The notes under the pieces: generated by a model
Databases searched by the model: none
What the model was told of the DNA's origin: nothing
The model's input: the letters and a program-made list of their open reading frames with translations, nothing else
Part shown: positions 1-5,990 of the stretch, in pieces
Layout of the letters: every line of letters begins with the position of its first letter
Position numbering within the stretch: the stretch's first letter is position 1
Program-made: the position numbers and the translations under genes
NCBI GenBank assembly: GCA_964353225.1
Contig: CAYGVA010000163.1
Location: 1-9,313 of the forward strand
Origin: PCC-6406 sp964353225
GTDB taxonomy: Bacteria > Cyanobacteriota > Cyanobacteriia > Phormidesmidales > Phormidesmidaceae
Reading direction: 5' to 3'
Length of the DNA: 9,313 nucleotides

Positions 1-1
1 G

Positions 2-631
2 TTGGTATGGATGACCCGCCAAGCCAGCTCCCTCAAAAGCAATATCGAAGGCACCTTGTCGGCGGCCCTAGCCGATGCTGTGGGTGCAGAATGGACCTTG
101 TTTAGCCTGGTCTGCATCGCGGTACTGCGAGAGGGTATTGAGACGGTGCTGTTTATTTTCACCTCTGTTCAGGACAGCGGTTCGGCTTTGGTGGGTGCCC
201 TTGGCGGGTTGACTGGGGCCACGTTGATTGGATTGGCCCTGTTCAAGTGGGGCATTCGCATCAATCTGCGGCGCTTCTTTCAGGTAATGGGCATTTTGCT
301 GCTGCTGATTATTGGTGGGCTGGTGATTTCCTTTTTCCACCATTTGGATGAGGCGTTCTCGGTCTTTAGCAGCCTCTCCCCGGCGATGGGGGACCTGTGC
401 ATTTCCCGACAATCCTGTTTGCTGGGGCCTTTACTTTGGGATGCCCATGGGGTTTTACCCGACAAGGGCTTTCCGGGAATACTGCTCAAGACGCTGCTGG
501 GCTATCGCGATCGCATGTATTTTGGGCAACTCCTGGCCTATGGTTTGTTTTTGAGCGTGGTGGGCTGGGCTTATTTTCGTAGCCTGACACCGTTGTCGTC
601 GTTAAAACCGCAGGAGTCCCCCACCCCTTGA
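2..631 (+). CDS. FTR1-family high-affinity iron permease, 5'-truncated by the window edge
   Basis: This is the C-terminal 209 residues of an integral membrane permease of the FTR1/EfeU family, which imports iron across the cytoplasmic membrane. Visible residues 43-47 are REGIE, the family's REGxE iron-binding motif, inside a hydrophobic helix. The family normally has two such motifs, so the first must lie upstream of the window. Further hydrophobic segments lie at about residues 63-82, 95-112 and 173-192. The stretch around 146-171 (WDAHGVLPDKGFPG, then LLGYRDR) resembles the cyanobacterial FTR1 C-terminal region as I remember it. The reading frame is open at the left edge, and TTG at position 2 is an internal codon, not a start. 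The gene ends at TGA 629-631, within a small hairpin, and converges on the flavin oxidase gene. The family call is firm; the metal specificity is inferred from the family. Confidence 0.88.
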   Translation: MVWMTRQASSLKSNIEGTLSAALADAVGAEWTLFSLVCIAVLREGIETVLFIFTSVQDSGSALVGALGGLTGATLIGLALFKWGIRINLRRFFQVMGILLLLIIGGLVISFFHHLDEAFSVFSSLSPAMGDLCISRQSCLLGPLLWDAHGVLPDKGFPGILLKTLLGYRDRMYFGQLLAYGLFLSVVGWAYFRSLTPLSSLKPQESPTP

Positions 632-639
632 GGGGTTTT
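623..639 (+). terminator. Weak intrinsic terminator overlapping the iron permease stop codon
   Basis: A perfect 5-bp inverted repeat, ACCCC (623-627) and GGGGT (632-636), encloses a 4-base loop and runs into a short T run (636-639). The TGA stop is in the loop. The short stem and only four T residues make it a weak candidate. It sits where a terminator is expected, in the 37-bp gap before the convergent gene. On the opposite strand the stem is not followed by a T run, so it should work one way only. Confidence 0.45.
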
Positions 640-668
640 ATCGGGTAAGGGAGCGAGGGAGCTAGGTT

Positions 669-2132
669 TCACTCACGCTGACCTAACCAGTGTGCTGCGC
701 GTTGACCACTGCGTACGGCCCCTTCCATGTAGCCGATGTAGCGATCGGTGTGCTCTCCAGCAAACATCAGCCGTCCGTAGGGCTGCTGGAACTCAGGCCA
801 AAATGCCGTTAACTGTCCTGGGCCATAGGCTGAATAAGAGCCCCCCACCCAGGGATCTTGGGGCCAGACCACATCGGTGGTTTTGCTCACCTGGGTTTGA
901 ATGCCGGGGTAGATCTGTTCGAGCTGGGCCAGTACCGTTTTTCTACGGTCGGTTTCGGTCATGGCCGTCAACTGCCGTCCGTACTGCCCTGCGACGTAAG
1001 CGGTCAAAATCCCGGCGGTGCCCGGTTGGCTGTTGGTGGCTTCGCTGACAAATCCGATCGGCAGATCGGTAATGGTCAGCCCCGACAATCCTTGCTCGGT
1101 TTGCCACACCCGTTGCTCAAACTGGTTGATTACCTTTACATGGGAGCCGTAGTTGAGCTCTGCGATCGCCCGTTGCAAGGTCGGACTCAATGCCGGTTCA
1201 AACTGGACGCTGCGTAGGGGTGGGAGGGGGGTTGCGACAACAACATAGTCGGCGGTGACGGTGCCTTGGCCATGGGAGACTGATACCCCTAAAGGGGTTT
1301 GGCGGATAGCGGTGACCGGCATCCCTAACTGTACGGGGTTGCTCAAAGCCGCTGAGATCGCTTGGGGTAAGCGATCGTTGCCCCCCTGAATGCGATACAT
1401 CTCGATCCGCTGATCGGGCACTTGGTCGTAGAGGGCCGCTTGCTGAATTAAGAAGAGGAGGGAGAGCCATTCGGGGTCGTCATATTCCCCCCGTAGGTAT
1501 TGTTCAGTCAGCGTCCGTGCTAAGGGATCTTGTTCTAGGGTGTCGATCCAGCGGGAGAGTACTACCTGGTCTAATGCGGCAGCATCGGCCATGGATTCTG
1601 GATGGTTCAGATCACCCATGGCTTGGGCCAGGGTTTCTAACGCCGCCCAACAGCGATCATCGTCTCGCCAGGTTTGGGCACCAAAGGTTTCACCCAAGGC
1701 TGGGTTACTCAGGGGCAGCCGCTGCCCTTGCAGGTAATACACCCCTTGCCCTGGAATCCGATTCACCGGTTCTAACCGCAGGTTGAATTTCCGCGCGTAG
1801 TGGTGCATTTGGGGGTGTACCCGCAAGCTATCAATATACTCGCCGCCCCCTTCAGCATGTTGCCCTTGTTGAAAGGGCTGGCGCAGGGTAACGACCCGGC
1901 CCCCAACGCGATCGCGCGCTTCTAATACCGTTACGCGCCACCCCAGTTGCTGTAGCTCGTAAGCTGCAATTAACCCGGCTAACCCCGCGCCGATCACCAC
2001 CACATGGCCCTGGGAGTCTTTGCCTGGAGGCACTGGAGCCGCCTGGGCTGATCTGGGCCAGCCACCGCTGAGGGTGCCCGTGATACCGAGATTAAGGAGC
2101 GATCTCAGGATATGGCGGCGGGTTAGTTTCAT
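669..2132 (-). CDS. Tat-exported FAD-dependent amine oxidase family protein
   Basis: A 487-residue flavoprotein of the flavin monoamine oxidase / L-amino acid oxidase family, which oxidises amines to imines with reduction of O2 to H2O2. The N-terminus has a twin-arginine signal: TRRHILRS at residues 4-11, a hydrophobic stretch to about 23, and a likely cleavage site after AQA (29-31). The mature enzyme is therefore probably moved, folded with FAD, to the periplasm or thylakoid lumen. The FAD dinucleotide fold follows, with GxGxxG at 48-53, E71 at the end of the second strand, and GGR at 77-79. The C-terminal FAD-contact region has FAGEHT at 457-462 and GYMEGAVRSG at 467-476. Length is normal for the family. 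The start is supported by the signal peptide, though no good Shine-Dalgarno precedes it. The gene lies 102 bp downstream of cpeZ on the same strand and could receive read-through from it. Substrate is unknown; the family is also known for L-amino acid oxidases and polyamine oxidases. Confidence 0.87.
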   Translation of the reverse strand: MKLTRRHILRSLLNLGITGTLSGGWPRSAQAAPVPPGKDSQGHVVVIGAGLAGLIAAYELQQLGWRVTVLEARDRVGGRVVTLRQPFQQGQHAEGGGEYIDSLRVHPQMHHYARKFNLRLEPVNRIPGQGVYYLQGQRLPLSNPALGETFGAQTWRDDDRCWAALETLAQAMGDLNHPESMADAAALDQVVLSRWIDTLEQDPLARTLTEQYLRGEYDDPEWLSLLFLIQQAALYDQVPDQRIEMYRIQGGNDRLPQAISAALSNPVQLGMPVTAIRQTPLGVSVSHGQGTVTADYVVVATPLPPLRSVQFEPALSPTLQRAIAELNYGSHVKVINQFEQRVWQTEQGLSGLTITDLPIGFVSEATNSQPGTAGILTAYVAGQYGRQLTAMTETDRRKTVLAQLEQIYPGIQTQVSKTTDVVWPQDPWVGGSYSAYGPGQLTAFWPEFQQPYGRLMFAGEHTDRYIGYMEGAVRSGQRAAHWLGQRE

Positions 2133-2203
2133 AGCAAAAACGTCAATGGCCCAGGGCTGACCCCGATAAAATTGGTCGGTCTGCCCCCAATGGGTGAGTC
2201 AGA

Positions 2204-2233
2204 GGCTATCCACGTTCTACCATTGCGGTAGCC
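2204..2233 (-). other. Small inverted repeat just after cpeZ
   Basis: Two mutually exclusive hairpins overlap here. One is perfect: CTACC (2217-2221) with GGTAG (2227-2231) and a 5-base loop. The other pairs the outer GGCTA (2204-2208) with TAGCC (2229-2233), extended by two more G-C pairs past a one-base bulge. It begins two bases after the cpeZ stop codon, so it could mark the 3' end of the cpe transcript. No T run follows on the minus strand, so it is not a standard intrinsic terminator. Confidence 0.25.
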
Positions 2234-2234
2234 C

Positions 2235-2852
2235 TTAGGACTCAGGTCGCTGGTTTTTCATGACTAATTCCAAGCGCGATAGGGCACTGATGGCCGATTC
2301 TCGCACGTAGCCCTCCACCGATTCATCATCAATCACCTTTTGCAGCACCTCTGCGCCGCGCGGATCCTTGATGGAGCCAAAGGCGTTGGCAATCGTCACC
2401 GATAGGGCGATATTGTCTGTGGTTTCAAACGCCTTGAGCAGAATATCGAAGGCTTCGGTAGAGCCAATCTCCCCTAAGGTCATGACCGCAGCAATGTTAA
2501 CGACCGGGTTGAGATCATTTAACGCTTGGGCCAGACCCTGCATTCCTACTGATGAAAAGGGAATCTCAGGGTAACAAATGGCAACCTGGGCAAGGGCTTT
2601 GACCGCACTCCCCCGGACGGTCACGTTCTCACTATGGAGCATGGCTTCGACCAACAGGGGAACTGTGTCTGGGCCAACTGCGCCTAAGGTTTTAACGGCT
2701 GCCCGCCGATAGGTGGTGTCGTCCTCATCTAGGGCACTCATCAAGCGAGGAATCACCGTCTCATCCTGCAGTTCAGCCAGCGCCCACATCGCTCGGTCCC
2801 GCAGGTGCGGATTGGGGTGCTTGAGTTGGTCAAATAGGGCGTCAATAGACAT
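2235..2852 (-). CDS. cpeZ: Phycoerythrobilin lyase helper CpeZ (HEAT-repeat, E/F-type)
   Basis: A 205-residue all-alpha HEAT/Armadillo-repeat protein of the CpcE/CpcF lyase clan. Known CpeZ works with CpeY, raising its attachment of phycoerythrobilin to the phycoerythrin alpha subunit, and has a chaperone-like role. Repeat units can be read at about residues 12-42, 43-73, 74-105, 108-142, 143-173 and 174-195, each with the pattern R-x-x-A-x-x-A-L-(A/G)-x-(L/V) (for example RDRAMWALAEL and RRAAVKTLGAV). The ATG at 2852 is chosen because it starts the first repeat after ten residues and gives the usual CpeZ length. An in-frame upstream start would add 32 residues of non-repeat sequence and run back over the end of cpeY. 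The 56-bp gap to cpeY and the shared strand indicate co-transcription. There is no clear Shine-Dalgarno before this ATG. The order cpeB-cpeA-cpeY-cpeZ is known from other phycoerythrin producers and supports the name. Confidence 0.92.
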   Translation of the reverse strand: MSIDALFDQLKHPNPHLRDRAMWALAELQDETVIPRLMSALDEDDTTYRRAAVKTLGAVGPDTVPLLVEAMLHSENVTVRGSAVKALAQVAICYPEIPFSSVGMQGLAQALNDLNPVVNIAAVMTLGEIGSTEAFDILLKAFETTDNIALSVTIANAFGSIKDPRGAEVLQKVIDDESVEGYVRESAISALSRLELVMKNQRPES

Positions 2853-2908
2853 GGCTATCAGAATTAAGTTCAGCGTTTGAAATGACGGATATTGATGGCT
2901 TGACGCGA

Positions 2909-4180
2909 TTAGCTGAGGAGTTGGGTCGCTTTGGCACTGACGAGCCAATCTTGATCGTTGACTGTTGGCTCAATCCCAGAGAGATCCCCCAACTTTTGCA
3001 GGGCCATCAAAGTGGCATACTTCAGGTCCCAAATGGGGCTGTCAAGGCATTTTTTGAGTTCATTAACGGCCCGATGATCCCCGAGTTCGCCGAGGGCGAT
3101 CGCCGCCGCCGTGCGCGACTTTTGGAACTGGGGTTGGCGATTATGGAGGGCTTCGATAATCACGTCGTAGGCAGGGGCATATTGGAGCCAGCCAAAAAGT
3201 TTAATCACATGGAAGTGAGCCCCATAATCGGCACAGGCTTCTTCGTGATAGGTGGCTAACAGGGATGCGGGAGCGGTGTCAGCATGGTTTTGTATGAGGG
3301 TTTGGGCGGCCAAATAGCAGCGACCAAAGTCGGTATCATATAGCTCACGAATCAGAAAGGGCAGCTCAGGGGGGCGATCATAGATGCTCACCAGATGCAG
3401 ATCCGTCGGGTGATCCCGTAGGGTGCCTTCGACATCGGTCTGGATGTCAGCAAAGGAGAAGCGCCCTGCGGCAATGCCTGCTTCTGCCAAACAGCGAATG
3501 CCCCGGAGGCGGAAGACCAATGATACTGGGCACTGGGCGATCGCTGAGATGGCGTCATAGTACTGAGCATCCATCAGGTCTTGGATGGCTAGGCGTCGCG
3601 CCATCACGTTGGGGTGCTGCAAAAAATCTGCAACCTGGCCCATGTGCGCTGCATCCCCCGTGAGCTGGGCAATTGCGGCGATCGCCGCGCTCACCACAGG
3701 GGGTTCAGGATAATCTAAAAAAGACCGAATAGCGTCCAGGGCGGGCGGGTATCTGAGCTTCGCCAAGGTTTGGATAATGACCCGATAGTTCTGCCGAGGC
3801 GTGGCCAGTAAGGCGGTGATTTCCTCCAGGAGATCCACATCCTCAGTGCCAATCTCACCGATCGCCCACACTGCATTTTCCACCGTAAATTTGTCCGGCT
3901 CAGCAAGACAAGGACGAATAAAGGGCAACGCCTGAGGCACCTGTAATCGGCCGAGGGTTTCTAAGGATTTGCGCCGCGCAATCCGGTTATCTAAGGATGG
4001 ATCCGTCTCTTGTAAAGCGCGAATCAAGGCCTGGGCCGTCTGCTCCGTTGGGAAATTGACTAAATGGGAGGCCGCAATATACCGGGAGTCATGCTCGCTG
4101 ACTTGATCGGGAGGGGTGTCAAGAACGGCGATCGCCTCTTCTTCCGTTAAATCAAAGAGTTTAGAAAAACGCTTGTCCAT
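2909..4180 (-). CDS. cpeY: Phycoerythrobilin:phycoerythrin alpha-subunit lyase CpeY (HEAT-repeat, E/F-type)
   Basis: A 423-residue HEAT-repeat bilin lyase. Characterised CpeY joins phycoerythrobilin by a thioether bond to Cys82 of CpeA, with activity increased by CpeZ. HEAT-like helices are clear in the N-terminal half: about residues 66-95 (RIARRKSLETLGRL), 98-126 (VENAVWAIGEIG), 130-157 and 158-190. They recur at 353-380 (KSRTAAAIALGELGD) and 384-400. The middle part (200-340) is less regular and holds most of the cysteines. The start is ambiguous by one codon: a GTG at 4183 lies directly before the ATG at 4180. I chose the ATG because MDKRF matches my memory of CpeY N-termini; neither has a strong Shine-Dalgarno. 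The protein is soluble, with no signal peptide. The gene follows cpeA by 222 bp containing a large hairpin, so its expression is probably set well below that of cpeBA. Confidence 0.93.
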   Translation of the reverse strand: MDKRFSKLFDLTEEEAIAVLDTPPDQVSEHDSRYIAASHLVNFPTEQTAQALIRALQETDPSLDNRIARRKSLETLGRLQVPQALPFIRPCLAEPDKFTVENAVWAIGEIGTEDVDLLEEITALLATPRQNYRVIIQTLAKLRYPPALDAIRSFLDYPEPPVVSAAIAAIAQLTGDAAHMGQVADFLQHPNVMARRLAIQDLMDAQYYDAISAIAQCPVSLVFRLRGIRCLAEAGIAAGRFSFADIQTDVEGTLRDHPTDLHLVSIYDRPPELPFLIRELYDTDFGRCYLAAQTLIQNHADTAPASLLATYHEEACADYGAHFHVIKLFGWLQYAPAYDVIIEALHNRQPQFQKSRTAAAIALGELGDHRAVNELKKCLDSPIWDLKYATLMALQKLGDLSGIEPTVNDQDWLVSAKATQLLS

Positions 4181-4300
4181 CACTACTAAAACCGTGAGTT
4201 GATAGGGGTAATTAGCAGGGCTGCATGAATGGCCGAAACTTTCCCCAGTAAACCAGGCTTGCTCCTCTTTTACGGCCCAATGTCAACAGATCCCCCATAG

Positions 4301-4364
4301 CAAAACCTGAGAAGGTCCCCCCTTGGGGCTTAATCTAAACCACCAAAGGGGGACAATTCTCAGG
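4301..4364 (-). terminator. Long terminator-like hairpin between cpeA and cpeY (probable partial terminator / mRNA 3'-end stabiliser)
   Basis: On the minus strand, 38 bases after the cpeA stop codon, an 8-bp perfect arm CCTGAGAA / TTCTCAGG (4364-4357 with 4313-4306) closes a stem. A small internal loop follows (4356-4354 against 4315-4314), then an 11-bp G/C-rich stem: TCCCCC (4353-4348) and TTTGG pair with CCAAGGGGGGA (4326-4316), with one U-G pair. The total is about 19 bp, with a loop of roughly 17 bases. Four T residues (4305-4302) follow directly. The position and shape fit an intrinsic terminator. Because cpeY and cpeZ lie beyond it with no obvious own promoter, partial read-through is the likely design, giving abundant cpeBA mRNA and little lyase mRNA. 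Confidence 0.72.
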
Positions 4365-4402
4365 TCAAAGGAAATAATCCGGCTGAAAATTTACAGCAAG
4401 GA

Positions 4403-4897
4403 CTATGACAGGGAGTTGATTGCGTAGTCGAGCAATGCGTTGTACTCAGTTAGGGCCTGAGCAGACATGTCGCGAGGGGTGCAACCGCGGTTACGGGCGT
4501 AGCTTAGGGCTTCAACGTAAGGTGCGGTGGGCAGGCTCAGGGCACGGTAAACTTCACGCTGACCAGCAATACCCCACTCGTCCAAAGGACCGGTACCGCC
4601 AACAACCAAGCTGTACTGGATCAAGCGCAGGTAGTGCTTGATGTCGCGGTGGCACTTTGCTTTGAAGGTGTCGGTAGAGTTAGCTTCACCAGCATTGTTC
4701 AAGTAGCTGTACTTGCTGATGCAAGCGTCATAAGCTTCTTTAGCAACGGCGTCCAAGTTGCCAGCTAGCTTTTCAGCAGCTTCTAGACGAGCGGCGGAGC
4801 GCTGGATAGAACCTTGAACAGACTCTAGATCAGAGCTGCTGGGAAAACGACCGGCAGCATCCGCAGCTGCGATCACAGTGGTAACAACAGATTTCAT
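4403..4897 (-). CDS. cpeA: C-phycoerythrin alpha subunit
   Basis: The 164-residue alpha chain of C-phycoerythrin, a light-harvesting protein of the phycobilisome rods on the cytoplasmic face of the thylakoid. It has the all-helical phycobiliprotein fold and pairs with CpeB. The two phycoerythrobilin-binding cysteines are at the expected places: Cys82 (in KAKCHRD) and Cys139 (in RNRGCTPRD). The presence of Cys139 as well as Cys82 separates it from phycocyanin alpha, which has one. Length equals the family standard. The start is firm: a strong AGGAGA Shine-Dalgarno (4911-4906) lies 8 bases before the ATG. It follows cpeB by 75 bp. The gene contains no HIP1 octamer, unlike most neighbours. A histidine follows the chromophore Cys82, where I recall other residues, commonly alanine; this is a minor variation from memory only. 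Confidence 0.97.
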   Translation of the reverse strand: MKSVVTTVIAAADAAGRFPSSSDLESVQGSIQRSAARLEAAEKLAGNLDAVAKEAYDACISKYSYLNNAGEANSTDTFKAKCHRDIKHYLRLIQYSLVVGGTGPLDEWGIAGQREVYRALSLPTAPYVEALSYARNRGCTPRDMSAQALTEYNALLDYAINSLS

Positions 4898-4972
4898 TTT
4901 TACAATCTCCTAATTGGTTTTAGACCAAAATGCGTAGTTGAAGTATTTCAGCAAAAGATGAGTCGCGGCGGC

Positions 4973-5527
4973 TTAGCTAAGCGCAGAGATGACGCGATCA
5001 AAATAGCTGCTTGCTTCAGCAACGAGGCTGGAGCAGCGGTCATCAACAACAGGAGAACCCATTTTGCGGAGCTTAGCGCCAGCGCGAGCTTCGCTAGGGG
5101 TATCTTTGATGTGAGCAGCAGCTTGGGCCTTCATGATTTGAACGGCACGCACGGTGGAGGTGACAGGAACCCCTAGAGCGGCGTAGGTCTCTTTCAAACC
5201 GTTCAAGCAACGATCATCTAGGACAGATGCATCGCCAGCGAGTAGAGCGTAGGTGACATAGCGCAGAACGATTTCGCCGTCACGCAGGCAAGCTGCCATG
5301 CGACGGTTGGGGTAGCAGTTACCACCCGCTTGGATTAAGCCTTGGTTTTCGCAAATCATGCCAGCAATGGCATCGGAAACCATGCAGCTAGCGTTACTAG
5401 CAATGGCATTTACAGCATCCAAGCGACGGTTGCCTTCAGCGATGAACTGCTTCAGCGCGCCCAGGTCGCCAACAACGGAAGTACTAGCATCAGCAGTTAC
5501 AACTGCTCTAGAAAATGCATCAAGCAT
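4973..5527 (-). CDS. cpeB: C-phycoerythrin beta subunit
   Basis: The 184-residue beta chain of C-phycoerythrin, partner of CpeA in the phycobilisome rod hexamers. Chromophore cysteines match the C-phycoerythrin pattern: Cys48 and Cys59 (the pair holding one doubly linked phycoerythrobilin), Cys80 (in RRMAACLRD) and Cys165 (in VDDRCSSL). Asn70, just before CYPNRR, is the conserved asparagine that is N-methylated in phycobiliprotein beta chains. Phycocyanin beta is shorter and lacks the Cys48/59 pair, so this is phycoerythrin. The start is supported by the conserved N-terminus MLDAFSRAVV and a good AAGGAGAG Shine-Dalgarno (5539-5532) four bases before ATG. It is the first gene of the cpeBA-YZ operon, with 463 gene-free bases upstream. 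Its stop codon lies within the 12-bp perfect palindrome GCTTAGCTAAGC (4971-4982). Confidence 0.97.
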   Translation of the reverse strand: MLDAFSRAVVTADASTSVVGDLGALKQFIAEGNRRLDAVNAIASNASCMVSDAIAGMICENQGLIQAGGNCYPNRRMAACLRDGEIVLRYVTYALLAGDASVLDDRCLNGLKETYAALGVPVTSTVRAVQIMKAQAAAHIKDTPSEARAGAKLRKMGSPVVDDRCSSLVAEASSYFDRVISALS

Positions 5528-5680
5528 TTCGCTCTCCTTACTTATAAAGGTCAGTACAGTGTCATCCCTTTACTCAACACAGCGATGACAGTTATGAACA
5601 TAGGAAACTGGGGTTTCTTTAGTCTCGAATCTGAAGAACAAAGCATAGAAACTTAACAGTAGATGCATTTGCCTTGAGCT

Positions 5681-5687
5681 ATTTATA
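5681..5687 (-). promoter_or_regulatory. Candidate -10 element for cpeBA
   Basis: On the minus strand this reads TATAAAT, one mismatch from TATAAT over its first six bases. It is the best -10 match in the gap. The expected -35 window (about 5705-5710) reads CTATGC and does not match the consensus. Use of this element would give a 5' untranslated leader of roughly 150 bases. The alternative TATGTT at 5602-5597 would give about 60 bases. Confidence 0.3.
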
Positions 5688-5780
5688 TTGCCTGCCCTGG
5701 GGGCGCATAGGGTGGTGTGCTATCGGGGAGATGTTTGTTTTTCAAGGGTTTGAGTCGTATTTGTGGCGCAACTTCCCTTT

Positions 5781-5799
5781 TGAAACACCAGCGGTTTCA
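5781..5799. promoter_or_regulatory. Dyad TGAAAC-N7-GTTTCA upstream of cpeB, possible operator
   Basis: A perfect 6-bp inverted repeat with a 7-base spacer, about 255-270 bp before the cpeB start. Its size is typical of a binding site for a dimeric regulator. It overlaps a second inverted repeat, AACACCAG (5784-5791) with CTGGGTGTT (5800-5808), which has a one-base bulge. The two cannot form at the same time in RNA. No regulator is identified, and a chance occurrence is possible. Confidence 0.3.
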
Positions 5800-5990
5800 C
5801 TGGGTGTTGATACTCACCTAGACGGGGTGACCCTTAGAAAACGCTGAATATTTCGCAATCTTTTCGTTACATAAAGACATCGTGACCTTGTAGCGGATGG
5901 CCGGGGGACAGAAGGGGATTAGGGGGCTAGAAGCTGGAATGATCCAGGGATTTACGCCGCAGTGTCCTAGGAGGTCTGAGATTTCTCTTG

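Larger units (their letters stand above)
5528..5990 (-). promoter_or_regulatory. cpeBA upstream regulatory and leader region (463 bp without a gene)
   Basis: This gap between the renalase-like gene and cpeB must hold the cpeBA promoter. The cpeB-proximal part (about 5528-5690) is visibly richer in A and T than its surroundings. Two -10-like elements can be read on the minus strand: TATAAAT (5687-5681) and a weaker TATGTT (5602-5597). Neither has a recognisable TTGACA-like -35 at normal spacing. That is what an activator-dependent promoter would look like; phycoerythrin operons in related cyanobacteria depend on activators such as CpeR. Small dyads are present at 5781-5799 and 5814-5830. No convincing protein-coding gene is seen. 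A 20-codon reading frame at 5880-5818 is discussed as a finding. Confidence 0.6.

Noticed and set aside
68..412. 114-codon minus-strand open frame opposite the iron permease
   Set aside because: Lies wholly antisense to a conserved membrane protein; composition rich in Q, N and R with no domain.
692..1217. Plus-strand open frames opposite the amine oxidase gene
   Set aside because: Overlap each other and a conserved flavoprotein; Arg/Pro-rich translations typical of shadow frames.
2853..2948. 32-residue N-terminal extension of CpeZ overlapping the end of cpeY
   Set aside because: The extension is not HEAT-like and would overlap cpeY; starting at 2852 gives the normal family length.
2882..3259. 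125-codon plus-strand open frame opposite cpeY
   Set aside because: Antisense to a well-recognised gene; its product has no recognisable motif and it arises from the GC-rich codon pattern.
4281..4286. Exact TTGACA on the minus strand upstream of cpeY as a promoter -35
   Set aside because: No -10-like hexamer is present 15-19 bases downstream.
4973..5527. Phycocyanin beta or phycoerythrocyanin beta as an alternative name for cpeB
   Set aside because: Cys48/59, Cys80 and Cys165 together with 184 residues, and an alpha partner with Cys82 and Cys139, fit C-phycoerythrin only.
5342..5656. 104-codon plus-strand frame running from cpeB into its upstream region
   Set aside because: Half of it is antisense to cpeB, no ribosome site, no motif.
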